From G020348385 sp964580235 (lineage in GTDB: Bacteria > Acidobacteriota > Aminicenantia > Aminicenantales > Aminicenantaceae), in assembly GCA_964580235.1 (NCBI GenBank), contig CAZOJY010000011.1, positions 1 through 48,947 of the forward strand: a DNA stretch of 48,947 bases, in the 5' to 3' direction. The notes beneath the pieces are model-generated. The model was not told where the DNA came from. It did not search any database and was given only the letters and a program-made list of their open reading frames with translations. Each line of letters opens with the position of its first letter. The stretch's first letter is position 1. The translations under genes were made by a program, and so were the position numbers. Shown piece by piece: positions 35,211-43,265 of this stretch.

Positions 35211-35236
35211 AAAATAGAACCGTCCCCTATTTTTTG
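35211..35236 (-). repeat. GGGGACGGTTCT-family short repeat, copy 3
   Basis: AATAGAACCGTCCCCTATTTT on the plus strand. It overlaps the last codons of the cassette 4 propeller gene and supplies its stop (35227-35229). A-tracts and T-tracts flank the GC core. Confidence 0.6.
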
Positions 35237-37299
35237 GGAAGGAAGTTTTCCATCACCCAGTATTCGGGATAACCGTAGGTAAATCCTTCAGAATTAAAGA
35301 CAATCTCCTTGCCGTTTGGATGAACACACGGATCATCCGGGTCGACCATTGAAATGTCCAAAACTTCCAGCTCACTTCCTGAAAACGGCACGCGGCACAA
35401 TTCCTGTTTCAATACAACTTTTTTTGCGGCATGAAAAAAAAGAATATATTTGCAGTCGGGTGTCCAGGCCATTTCGATGGGGGCGCCTCCTTTTTGGCTG
35501 AATTTGCAGAGTATGCGTGATTCTCCACCTTCCGTTGGGATAACCATTAGTTCTCTCTCAAAATCACGCCCCAAGTGGGCTATCCATTTACCGTCGGGAG
35601 AAAGAGAAAATGTGCCAAAATTGATATCTGTGTGGTGAATGACCTCCTTTTTTCCCGGTTCCAAACTGTAACGATAAATCTTATCCTTTACTCCCTTCTG
35701 CATTCGAACATAATAAAATGCCTTTCCATCTGGGGCCCAATCAATTACTGAATAAGCGCCTTCTTCGGCTCTGTTTCCTTCTGGAATAATGGGATGTATA
35801 ATTCCGGTTTCCAGATTCACCTGGTATATCCCTTGATGCTGTTGACGGGGTAGTACCGTTACAAGAATGGTGCGGCTATTCGGAGACCAACGAGGAAGGA
35901 TCGCGTTAAATTGAAGGGGATAGATCTGTTCATCACCTGTCTTAAGTGAGTAGATACGAAGGCTCTTTTTTTCCCGATGGCTGCTGAGATAAGCAAGCTT
36001 TTCTCCATCGGGCGAAAAAACAGGAGATCCATTTCGACCTTGCTCGGGAAGATTCATTTTTTTTGGCGCCCCCAGAATTTCTCCTGTTTTTGGATCGATG
36101 CAGGCTGTGTAGATGTCTTCCATGTATTTTGATGTCATGTAAAAAAAAGAGCCGGTTTTGATGAAACCAAGGGGTGAGCTTCCTCCGATGCCCTTTTTGA
36201 CAAGCTCCGGGTCTCCGTCGACCTTGCCATCATTAATCGGAACCAGCCAAGCATCAACAGATCCCAAACGAGAGCTTTGGACAAGAATCCCTCGGCCGTC
36301 CGGTGGCCATCCAAGGACTTCATCATTGGAAGAATGATTGATCAAAGGGATATCGATTCCATCTTCGACCGAGCAAATATAAACATCATATTCAGAGCTG
36401 CTTCCTTTTTGGGGCTTATTATAGGCCACAAAGCGACCGTCAGGAGAAATGCGGGCATTCATCTGCTGCCAGCCCTTTTTGATATCCTTCACTGTGCCGT
36501 CCTTCAAAGACAGCAGAGCCAATTTGATTCCATTATCTACGTATCCTATTAATATATGTCCTCCATCGGGGCACCAGTCAAAAGGCCATGCCTCAGCCTT
36601 ATTGAAAACTGTGCGGATTCTTTTCTCCTCTATGTCGATAATTCTCAGATCCTCAAAGGATCTGTTCCACCAGTCATAGACTATTTTTTTCCCGTCCGGC
36701 GACCATCTTGAAAACAGTGGATATCCTTCCTCTTTTTTCTGATCGGTAAGGCGCTGCTTTTTCCCGGTTGAGAGATCTCTGATGGCCAAATCATTTGTCT
36801 CCCAATCCACTATCGAAACATATTTTCCGTCGGGAGAAACGGCACCCAACCATCCGTCATACAGAAGTTCAGGACCGGATAATAGCTGCCGTTCTCTCAG
36901 CCCTTTGTCATCGGGAGCGGTCCGGGCTTTAGCAAGTGAGGATATTCTTTCTTTGGCTATCTTGACTTGTTCGGACTGAGAGGGATAATTATCGATCACC
37001 TTTTGAAAGGCTTCTTGGGCCTGTTTAATACTTTTTTGTCCCAGCTTTTCGTGACAGATCCCGATTTGGAGCTGTGCTTTTGCGGCAATATCCAAATTGT
37101 TTGGAAACCGCTCCACTATCTCGTGGAAAATCTTTATGGCACCCTCCATGTCGCCATCGGCGTTCTTTTTGAAAACCGCCGCTTCATACATTTCCTCGGC
37201 GGACTGCTGCACACTGGCCGCAATGATCAGGCCAAGAAAAACCGCCAAGAAAAGGACTCCCAATAAACTCCTTAAAATTGAAACTTTGACTTTGTTCAT
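35227..37299 (-). CDS. Cassette 4 secreted TPR + PD40 propeller protein
   Basis: 690 residues: signal peptide (LLGVLFLAVFLGLIIAAS), TPR unit (~32-130: AEEMYEAAVFKKNADGDMEGAI, AQLQIGICHEKLG), PD40 propeller with WSPDGK, FSPDGE, WAPDGK, WTPDCK blades, and tail EYWVMENFLP. No lipobox. A good AGGAGG site precedes ATG 37299. Its stop codon lies within a short repeat. Most like cassette 3 in the TPR half. Ligand unknown. Confidence 0.86.
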   Translation of the reverse strand: MNKVKVSILRSLLGVLFLAVFLGLIIAASVQQSAEEMYEAAVFKKNADGDMEGAIKIFHEIVERFPNNLDIAAKAQLQIGICHEKLGQKSIKQAQEAFQKVIDNYPSQSEQVKIAKERISSLAKARTAPDDKGLRERQLLSGPELLYDGWLGAVSPDGKYVSIVDWETNDLAIRDLSTGKKQRLTDQKKEEGYPLFSRWSPDGKKIVYDWWNRSFEDLRIIDIEEKRIRTVFNKAEAWPFDWCPDGGHILIGYVDNGIKLALLSLKDGTVKDIKKGWQQMNARISPDGRFVAYNKPQKGSSSEYDVYICSVEDGIDIPLINHSSNDEVLGWPPDGRGILVQSSRLGSVDAWLVPINDGKVDGDPELVKKGIGGSSPLGFIKTGSFFYMTSKYMEDIYTACIDPKTGEILGAPKKMNLPEQGRNGSPVFSPDGEKLAYLSSHREKKSLRIYSLKTGDEQIYPLQFNAILPRWSPNSRTILVTVLPRQQHQGIYQVNLETGIIHPIIPEGNRAEEGAYSVIDWAPDGKAFYYVRMQKGVKDKIYRYSLEPGKKEVIHHTDINFGTFSLSPDGKWIAHLGRDFERELMVIPTEGGESRILCKFSQKGGAPIEMAWTPDCKYILFFHAAKKVVLKQELCRVPFSGSELEVLDISMVDPDDPCVHPNGKEIVFNSEGFTYGYPEYWVMENFLPKK

Positions 37300-37357
37300 A
37301 AAATTCCTCCTTTAATTCTTTTCAAGGAGTATAATAATGCTTTTTTTTCGCTCTGTG

Positions 37358-37401
37358 GTTACGATTGAACAGATTTTGCATTGAGTTTCTGTGGAGTTTA
37401 T
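37358..37401 (-). promoter_or_regulatory. Cassette 4 response-regulator box array (4 x 11 bp)
   Basis: In-phase units start at 37358 (GTTACGATTGA), 37369 (weak), 37380 (ATTGAGTTTCT) and 37391 (GTGGAGTTTAT). The array ends 1 bp before the RR stop. TATTAT (37331-37336, minus strand) starts 21 nt below the near edge, which is 59 bp from the ATG. Confidence 0.57.
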
Positions 37402-37402
37402 C

Positions 37403-38083
37403 TCACTTCTCGAATCTGTACCCGACTCCCCTGATACTGATGAGGTGCTGAGGATGGGATGGGTCCGGCTCGATCTTTTTCCTCAGATGAACGATGTGCG
37501 AATCGAGCGTCCGCGGAGAGATGATAGCATCTCCCCAGGCTTCATCGAGAAGATCATTCCGTCTCACCACCTCCCCTTTTCTTTTGATAAAGAATTCCAG
37601 CAGCCTGAACTCCAGTGCGGTGAGATGAACCTCTTCTCCGGACTTGAGGACTTCATGGCGTCTGAAGTCAACCGAAACATCACCGAATTTGAAGATATCC
37701 TCGACCTTTTTCTCTTCCCCTGCCCGCCGCAGGATGGCCTTCACCCGGGCCACCATCTCCCTTGAACCCACAGGCTTTGTGACATAATCATCAGCCCCCA
37801 GCTCCAACCCCATGACTTTATCTATCTCCTCTGTTCTGGCCGCAGTAAGCATCAAAATGGGGGTATTCACATCTTCCTCTCGCAGCTTTTTGCATATTTC
37901 AAAGCCGTTGAGCTCCGGAAGCAGGATATCGAGAATGATAAGCTGAAAATCTCCTTTTCTGGCCAGCATGTATCCATCCCTCCCATTATCAGCAACAGCG
38001 ACTTCATAACCCTCAAACTCCAGGTCATCCTTCAAACCCATGAGGATGGTTTCGTCATCCTCAACGATCAATACTTTAGCCAT
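37403..38083 (-). CDS. Cassette 4 OmpR/PhoB-family response regulator
   Basis: 226 residues. Receiver with VEDD, phospho-acceptor D52 (LILDILLP), VTKPVG lysine; winged helix with GDAIISPRTLDSHIVHLRKK and RGVGYRF. Overlaps the end of the kinase gene by 8 bp, so expression is coupled. Closest to the cassette 3 RR over the whole length. Confidence 0.93.
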   Translation of the reverse strand: MAKVLIVEDDETILMGLKDDLEFEGYEVAVADNGRDGYMLARKGDFQLIILDILLPELNGFEICKKLREEDVNTPILMLTAARTEEIDKVMGLELGADDYVTKPVGSREMVARVKAILRRAGEEKKVEDIFKFGDVSVDFRRHEVLKSGEEVHLTALEFRLLEFFIKRKGEVVRRNDLLDEAWGDAIISPRTLDSHIVHLRKKIEPDPSHPQHLISIRGVGYRFEK

Positions 38084-40214
38084 CTTGCTTTCCTTTCGGT
38101 AAAATTGGCATTTTTAGTGTCACCCTAGTTCCCTGACCCAAATCGCTCTCTATCATCACTTGACCGCCGTGGGCTTTGACAATGTGGTCAACAAGGGTGA
38201 GGCCAATACCGCTCCCTTCAATGTTTTTAGAGGCAGGTTGGGACGAACGGAAAAATTTCTCGAATACTTTTTTTTGGTCGTCTTTGCTGATTCCTGCACC
38301 CATGTCCTGGACTTCCAGAAACACCGCTTCTTCCTCAAGGAAGGCTCTCAAATGAATCACAGGATTTTTCCCCGAATATTTCACAGCGTTGTCGAGGAGG
38401 TTGAATAACGCCCTGGAGATCGCTTCTCTGTCCGCATGAATAACAGGCAGGGGATCCTGAATCTCACATTCAAAGGTCATTTTTTTATTCGCCATATATT
38501 CCTTGAACCTGTTTGATACGTCCTTGACCATTTCTTTGACAGACAAATCTTCGAACTTGTATTCCTTCATTCCGGCCTCGATCTTTGAAAAATCGAGCAT
38601 ATTCTCGATAAGCCGGCTCAGGCGTTCACTCTCCTTGTTGATCTTGCCGTAATAGATCTTTTTCTTGTCCTCCCCTTTAACCCGCCCTCCATCGAGCATC
38701 TCGGATAAATACCTAATGGACATCAAAGGAGTCCTGAATTCATGGGATACAGTGGAGACAAACTCCGATTTCAACCTGGCCAATTCCACCTCTTTGGCCG
38801 TGCTCCTTATGGCCATAAATCCACCCAAGAACAAAACCGCCATTACAACCGCAACAATCAGAATGTAAACATTTCGCCTCAGATTGTACTGCCTGTCCAC
38901 GGAGTTAGGGAATTTTTGGAAAATGCGGATTTGCCAGGGTGGGAAATCTTGATTGAATCCCAAAACAAAAGGTAAACCGAGATCGGCTCTCCCAGAAGTC
39001 GGATCTTCATCTCCGGAGATACTCCGTCCGGCGGGATCGATAATCTGAACAAGCCACTCCTCAGGGATCGGAATCATGTCTTGAATCATGGGCAGTCGAT
39101 CTTGAATCAATACGGCGTTATTGACTCGGATTCCCAGGACAACATCTTTCTGAACAGTTGCGGCAGTTATGAGGAAGAGGACATCGCCGATGATTTCGGA
39201 GAAACGGGAAAATTCCATCCTGTCGCTGTCGAACTCAAATAATCTGGCTTGGACAACAGGAATGATCTTTTTGATAAGATCCTCTTCCTCCGTTAAAACT
39301 TTGAGCTTGGCATCTGCCTGTCTTTCCAGATCATCCCAGCGGTTCTGGAACTTTCCGTTCTCATCTGGCAATTTGTTCTCACTTTTCCACAAACCGCCCA
39401 TTTCTTGAATTCTATTTCGATAAAATTGAAAATGCGTTTTGTCCAGAGGCCACTCAGAGCCCACCAGACGAGCGTAGAATTCCAAAATGATCTTTCCGGC
39501 TTTCTCCGGCTCAGTCTTTTGGGTGATTCCCTCTATCTGGAAATAGGCGATGATCCCAAGGGGAACGCCATCGGAGCTCAATTCTTGAGAATGATTATTA
39601 AGGATAATGTTGTATATTTTCAAAGCCTGGCTTAATTTTCCCGATTTCAGGTAGCATCTGGCAAGGCGGTTCAAAATCAGCGCCCTGGAAGAATCATCCG
39701 GGACTGAATCGAGCAGTGTTTTGTAGGACTGAATGGCCAGAAGCAGATCTAGGGTTGCTAACTCGGCCGATTCCGCTCTTCTAAAGAGTTCGGTGCTTTC
39801 AATTTTTCCCAGATTTTTCGCAGCCAGGCGTCTCCTCTCTGATGTGAGATACAAGGGATTTTTAAGGGGAAAAGCCAATTCACCGTTCACCCCGGCTAAA
39901 AAGATGTCGCCGATGAGATCTTCGTTTGCGGCACTCAGGCGGCAGACACCTGACAAATCTTGTTGGCTTTCCTTATTTAGCAAATCTGCGATGGCAGAGG
40001 CCATTTCTTTTTCAACATCTGAAAACAGAGAGTCGATTTCTTCTTTAAACAGAGTGGCATATCTCTGTTGCTCTCTTTCCAGATTCCTCTCCCGCGCCAG
40101 TTTTTCCCGCTCTGCCTCCCGGACGGCCAATGTGATCAGTATAAAGCCAATAACCAGAGTGACTCCGGTCAGAATAATTGTGGCTTTTTTCTGCCAGTTC
40201 AATCTAAAACCCAT
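38076..40214 (-). CDS. Cassette 4 sensor histidine kinase with extracytoplasmic TPR-like sensor
   Basis: 712 residues. TM ~11-31; extracytoplasmic ~32-447 with TPR-like helices ~148-208 (LLLAIQSYKTLL, LNRLARCYLKSG) then DGVPLGIIA ~215; TM ~448-470; HisKA with His491 (VSHEFRTPLM); HATPase with NLLDNAVKYS, DMGAGI (altered G1) and GSGIGLTLVDH. No HAMP. In G1 the usual Gly-Ile-Gly is Gly-Ala-Gly, probably tolerated. TATAAT at 40226-40231 puts the transcript start only about 5 nt before ATG 40214, so the message may be almost leaderless. Confidence 0.92.
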   Translation of the reverse strand: MGFRLNWQKKATIILTGVTLVIGFILITLAVREAEREKLARERNLEREQQRYATLFKEEIDSLFSDVEKEMASAIADLLNKESQQDLSGVCRLSAANEDLIGDIFLAGVNGELAFPLKNPLYLTSERRRLAAKNLGKIESTELFRRAESAELATLDLLLAIQSYKTLLDSVPDDSSRALILNRLARCYLKSGKLSQALKIYNIILNNHSQELSSDGVPLGIIAYFQIEGITQKTEPEKAGKIILEFYARLVGSEWPLDKTHFQFYRNRIQEMGGLWKSENKLPDENGKFQNRWDDLERQADAKLKVLTEEEDLIKKIIPVVQARLFEFDSDRMEFSRFSEIIGDVLFLITAATVQKDVVLGIRVNNAVLIQDRLPMIQDMIPIPEEWLVQIIDPAGRSISGDEDPTSGRADLGLPFVLGFNQDFPPWQIRIFQKFPNSVDRQYNLRRNVYILIVAVVMAVLFLGGFMAIRSTAKEVELARLKSEFVSTVSHEFRTPLMSIRYLSEMLDGGRVKGEDKKKIYYGKINKESERLSRLIENMLDFSKIEAGMKEYKFEDLSVKEMVKDVSNRFKEYMANKKMTFECEIQDPLPVIHADREAISRALFNLLDNAVKYSGKNPVIHLRAFLEEEAVFLEVQDMGAGISKDDQKKVFEKFFRSSQPASKNIEGSGIGLTLVDHIVKAHGGQVMIESDLGQGTRVTLKMPILPKGKQDG

Positions 40215-40225
40215 CCTCGGAAAAC

Positions 40226-40285
40226 ATTATAGTACAAATGCATGCCAAATGTGTTGAGAACAGGTTGAGTTTAGGTGGATTTTTC
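40226..40285 (-). promoter_or_regulatory. Cassette 4 kinase promoter: 3 x 11-bp boxes and TATAAT
   Basis: Units start at 40253 (GTTGAGAACAG), 40264 (GTTGAGTTTAG) and 40275 (GTGGATTTTTC). A consensus TATAAT (40226-40231, minus strand) begins 21 nt below the near edge, and no -35 hexamer is evident, as expected for an activator-dependent promoter. Confidence 0.65.
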
Positions 40286-40292
40286 TGAAAAA

Positions 40293-40344
40293 AAAAGGGG
40301 ATGGTCCTATTTTCTTCAAGAAGAAAATAGGACCATCCCCTTTT
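40293..40344. terminator. Perfect 25-bp palindrome (inverted pair of the GGGGACGGTTCT-type repeat)
   Basis: Arms at 40293-40317 and 40320-40344 are perfectly complementary around a 2-nt spacer. The outer ends are AAAAGGGG and CCCCTTTT, so transcripts of either strand form a long hairpin ending in a U run. It lies 8 nt after the cassette 5 propeller stop and just above the cassette 4 promoter, well placed to isolate the two cassettes. The core (GGGGATGGTCCTATTTTCTT) is a variant of the short repeat found at four other gene ends. Confidence 0.75.
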
Positions 40345-40352
40345 ATTTATCT

Positions 40353-42455
40353 TTATTTATTTTTTGGGATGATGTTTTTGTAGATCAGGTGTTCGCTTCG
40401 GTTGTGCATCAGAACAAAAACCACCTGTTTCCCGTCGGCCGACCAATCAGCCACGCGTATTGCACCGCCTCTGGGAAGGTCTTTGCTCAGATCATATTCC
40501 TCGACAGAACCTTCAGATACCGAGAAGACACGCAAGGATAGACGTTCTTTTTCGTCCCCTTCCATAGGACCGGCAGTCATGAATCTCTGTCCATCAGGAG
40601 ACCAGGAAAGAGAGAGGTAATTTTTTGATGCCATCATAAGGCTTTCACCAGTCTCCAGATCGACGACCCTAAGCCTTGTGTTAGATTCCCGAAAGGGCCG
40701 TGTGTTGGATTCCAGAAAAGCCATCTTTTTGTTATCTCTGGAGCACTCCAGGGACATGAAGTTGACCTTATTGCCCTCTTTCGGCCTGTAAACTAAGCGC
40801 TCTTCTCCCGTCTCCAGGTTGTGCTCAATAATGCCAGCCCCATCCTCGACAAGACCATTTTTGCCGTAAAGAATGATCTTTCCACTTCCAGCAAAGTCCA
40901 ATGGTCTCCAACCCCTTACATTAGGGAGAGGATTTGTCTCCCACGTATCTGTATCGAAATGCAAACTCAGGAGAACATTTCTTTTTTTATTTCTGCCATA
41001 GATTCCAACTCCGCTGCTGTCCGGTTTCCACCTTATCATCATGGGATTAAATCCTTTGGGCATTCCAAATTCCTGAGTTTGGCCTTTTTCGCCCTGGGTC
41101 ACAACCAAGAAGCCCTTGTCATCAGCAACAAAATCTCCCCTGAGAAATGCGAGACGGTTTCCCTTAGGGGCAAAAGCTGGTGTAGAATTGGAGCCGGCAG
41201 GCAAATAATCCAGCTGCCTGGGTTTTCCGGCCGGTTCACCGGTAACAGGATTCACATCCAACTGAAAGATATCCCGTATCCTGATCCAGCTCCAGGAAAC
41301 TAAACCGTGGTCGGTCCAGTTCCCGAACAGATCGTTGGCCATGCCTTCCCGTATAAGGAAGGGAGCGCCGATAGGCTTCCCGCCTTCGACAGCCACTCCC
41401 CAGAGAGCCCAACTCCCATGTCTGTTGCTCAAAAAGACGATGTGTTTCCCGTCAGGAGACCATCTGGGTGTCCTGTCAGTTGCAGGATTCGGAGACAAAG
41501 GCCATGGCGTTTTTCCTTCAAGAGTTGTTATGAACAGGTCGCTTTCTTCACCGGGGAGAATATCCGTATAAACGATGAACCGTCCGTCCGGAGAAACACT
41601 TGCCGTGGCCCGGCTCTTTCCGTAACTATCCACCTGTCCCTGAAGGGAAACGAGTTCTGTGAACTCCCCACCTCTGCTGGGGACTAGACCGAGTTTCTGG
41701 TTATTATCTGCGTCTGCCTTGATTGTCAATATGGATGCTCCGTCAGGCATCCAGGCGTAGGGGGTGAACCGATCCGTATCACTTCGTATCAAAATACGCG
41801 TTTGACCGTCTAGACTCGAAACACTCAAGTTGTTGTCCTCCTTACCTGAAAAGGAAACCAGATAAGCGATTTCCTTTCCGTCTGGCGACCAGACAGGATT
41901 GTAAGTCCAATAGTACTTGTCCAACCATTCAAAATTCTCATCCATCTGTTCAAAATTGGTGATATAATCGCGCCCCTTCTTTCCCAGATGGCTGACGACG
42001 ATGTTCTGACCATCGTCGATGTGAACTCCTACCATCTTTGTTCCATCGGGCGAAATATCGAATGGTTCGTTCATACCAAATCTAGTCTTTGTGACCATGA
42101 GTCCTGCCGGCTCTTCTTTTTTGAGCTCGGCCAACCGGGCTCGAACCACGGCCACTATCTTTTTATGACCCGAATATCTTTCAAGCACAAGCTCGTAGGC
42201 TTTGGTCGCCTCGGCCTTTCCCAGCTTTTCGTAGCACAGTCCGATCCTCAGTTGGGACTGGGCAGCGAGGGTTTCGTTTCCACCCTCAGCCACCACTCTA
42301 TTGTAAAGCTCGATGGCTTCCATTAATTTTCCTTCGTTCCGCTCAAGCCGGAGTGCCTTCTGAAAAAGGTCCTCTCCTGATTGAGTGAACGCTCCCAACA
42401 AAACCGCAAAAACAAGAATCCCTGTCATCCCGAACCATGTTGATTTTTTTTTCAT
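40353..42455 (-). CDS. Cassette 5 secreted TPR + PD40 propeller protein
   Basis: 700 residues from ATG 42455, chosen because GAGGAGG lies 6-7 nt upstream and the signal peptide (WFGMTGILVFAVLLGAFT) begins there; the longer ORF to 42521 enters the promoter array. TPR unit (~22-115: GEDLFQKALRLERNEGKL, SQLRIGLCYEKLG), then a PD40 propeller with WSPDGK, FAPKGN and WSADGK blades, ending LIYKNIIPKNK. The TPR half is most like cassette 2, but the propeller half (TPRWSPDGKHIVFLSNRHG) is most like cassette 1. Confidence 0.85.
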   Translation of the reverse strand: MKKKSTWFGMTGILVFAVLLGAFTQSGEDLFQKALRLERNEGKLMEAIELYNRVVAEGGNETLAAQSQLRIGLCYEKLGKAEATKAYELVLERYSGHKKIVAVVRARLAELKKEEPAGLMVTKTRFGMNEPFDISPDGTKMVGVHIDDGQNIVVSHLGKKGRDYITNFEQMDENFEWLDKYYWTYNPVWSPDGKEIAYLVSFSGKEDNNLSVSSLDGQTRILIRSDTDRFTPYAWMPDGASILTIKADADNNQKLGLVPSRGGEFTELVSLQGQVDSYGKSRATASVSPDGRFIVYTDILPGEESDLFITTLEGKTPWPLSPNPATDRTPRWSPDGKHIVFLSNRHGSWALWGVAVEGGKPIGAPFLIREGMANDLFGNWTDHGLVSWSWIRIRDIFQLDVNPVTGEPAGKPRQLDYLPAGSNSTPAFAPKGNRLAFLRGDFVADDKGFLVVTQGEKGQTQEFGMPKGFNPMMIRWKPDSSGVGIYGRNKKRNVLLSLHFDTDTWETNPLPNVRGWRPLDFAGSGKIILYGKNGLVEDGAGIIEHNLETGEERLVYRPKEGNKVNFMSLECSRDNKKMAFLESNTRPFRESNTRLRVVDLETGESLMMASKNYLSLSWSPDGQRFMTAGPMEGDEKERLSLRVFSVSEGSVEEYDLSKDLPRGGAIRVADWSADGKQVVFVLMHNRSEHLIYKNIIPKNK

Positions 42456-42511
42456 TGTTTGCCTCCTCGGATTGATTTCATTCCGAAGATACACTTTTTG
42501 AGTCTCTGGTT

Positions 42512-42555
42512 TGTCATGCACATGTAAGAATTTTGTAATTGTTTTGTAAGGATTC
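42512..42555 (-). promoter_or_regulatory. Cassette 5 response-regulator box array (4 x 11 bp)
   Basis: Perfectly phased units start at 42512 (TGTCATGCACA), 42523 (TGTAAGAATTT), 42534 and 42545; all begin TGT(A/C)A. The array ends 5 bp before the RR stop. TATCTT (42486-42491, minus strand) starts 20 nt below the near edge, which is 57 bp from the ATG. Confidence 0.63.
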
Positions 42556-42560
42556 TATCC

Positions 42561-43265
42561 TCATGTTTTTTCATCATCCCAAACCAATTTGTATCCGACA
42601 CCATGGACAGTTATCAGATATTGAGGAGCAGAGGGGTCCTCTTCGATCTTGGATCGGAGCTGGGCAAGATGGTTGTCCACAGTCCGGGTGGTAGGGTACT
42701 TATCATAGCCCCATACTTCATCTAAGAGTTCATCCCGGGTGACGACATCACCCTCATGGGTTGAAAGACACCTTAATATACCAAACTCTTTAGGGGTGAG
42801 GCTCAAAGATTGCTCCCCCTTTTGAGCTTTGTACTTCTTGAAATCCAGAAAAATATTCCCTAATTGTATCGAATCCGGAGGTGCTTTCTCTGTTTCCTCT
42901 CCCGGCCTTCTTCTAAGGAGGGCTCTGACCCGAGCAAGGAGTTCCGGCAAAGAGAAAGGCTTGGTGACGTAGTCATCCGCTCCTAAGTCCAGTCCCTGTA
43001 CCTTATCTGGCTCTTCTCCCCTGGCGGTCAGCATTAAAACAGGGGTTATGTCTCCCGCATCTCTCAGCTTCTTGCATAGAGTGAATCCGTCCATTTTGGG
43101 AAGCATAATATCCAATATGATGAGATCAGGACTCTTTTCTATAGCCGTTTCATACCCAGACTCGCCATCGGTAGCAGTGAGAACGTCATAGGATTTGAAG
43201 ATCAGTACATCTTTAAGACCATTCAGGATGGATATGTCATCCTCGATGATCAAGATCCGTTTCAT
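42561..43265 (-). CDS. Cassette 5 OmpR/PhoB-family response regulator
   Basis: 234 residues. Receiver with IEDD, phospho-acceptor D52 (LILDIMLP), VTKPFS lysine; winged helix with WGYDKYPTTRTVDNHLAQLRSK and VHGVGYKL. Start overlaps the kinase stop as ATGA. The recognition helix differs from that of cassette 2 at only a few positions, so cross-recognition of boxes between the two cassettes is plausible. Confidence 0.93.
   Translation of the reverse strand: MKRILIIEDDISILNGLKDVLIFKSYDVLTATDGESGYETAIEKSPDLIILDIMLPKMDGFTLCKKLRDAGDITPVLMLTARGEEPDKVQGLDLGADDYVTKPFSLPELLARVRALLRRRPGEETEKAPPDSIQLGNIFLDFKKYKAQKGEQSLSLTPKEFGILRCLSTHEGDVVTRDELLDEVWGYDKYPTTRTVDNHLAQLRSKIEEDPSAPQYLITVHGVGYKLVWDDEKT

Larger units (their letters stand above)
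34510..35226. other. 717-bp spacer between cassettes 3 and 4, rich in 11-bp boxes
   Basis: No gene is supported. The region holds four clusters of the cassette boxes: 34597-34640, a weak pair at 34832-34853, 35099-35142 and 35182-35203, which is more than one promoter needs. Short overlapping ORFs on both strands at 34844-35164 have no ribosome site and no recognisable domain; the minus-strand one (34852-35061) ends in a hydrophobic helix and could be a remnant of a lost membrane gene. Confidence 0.4.
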
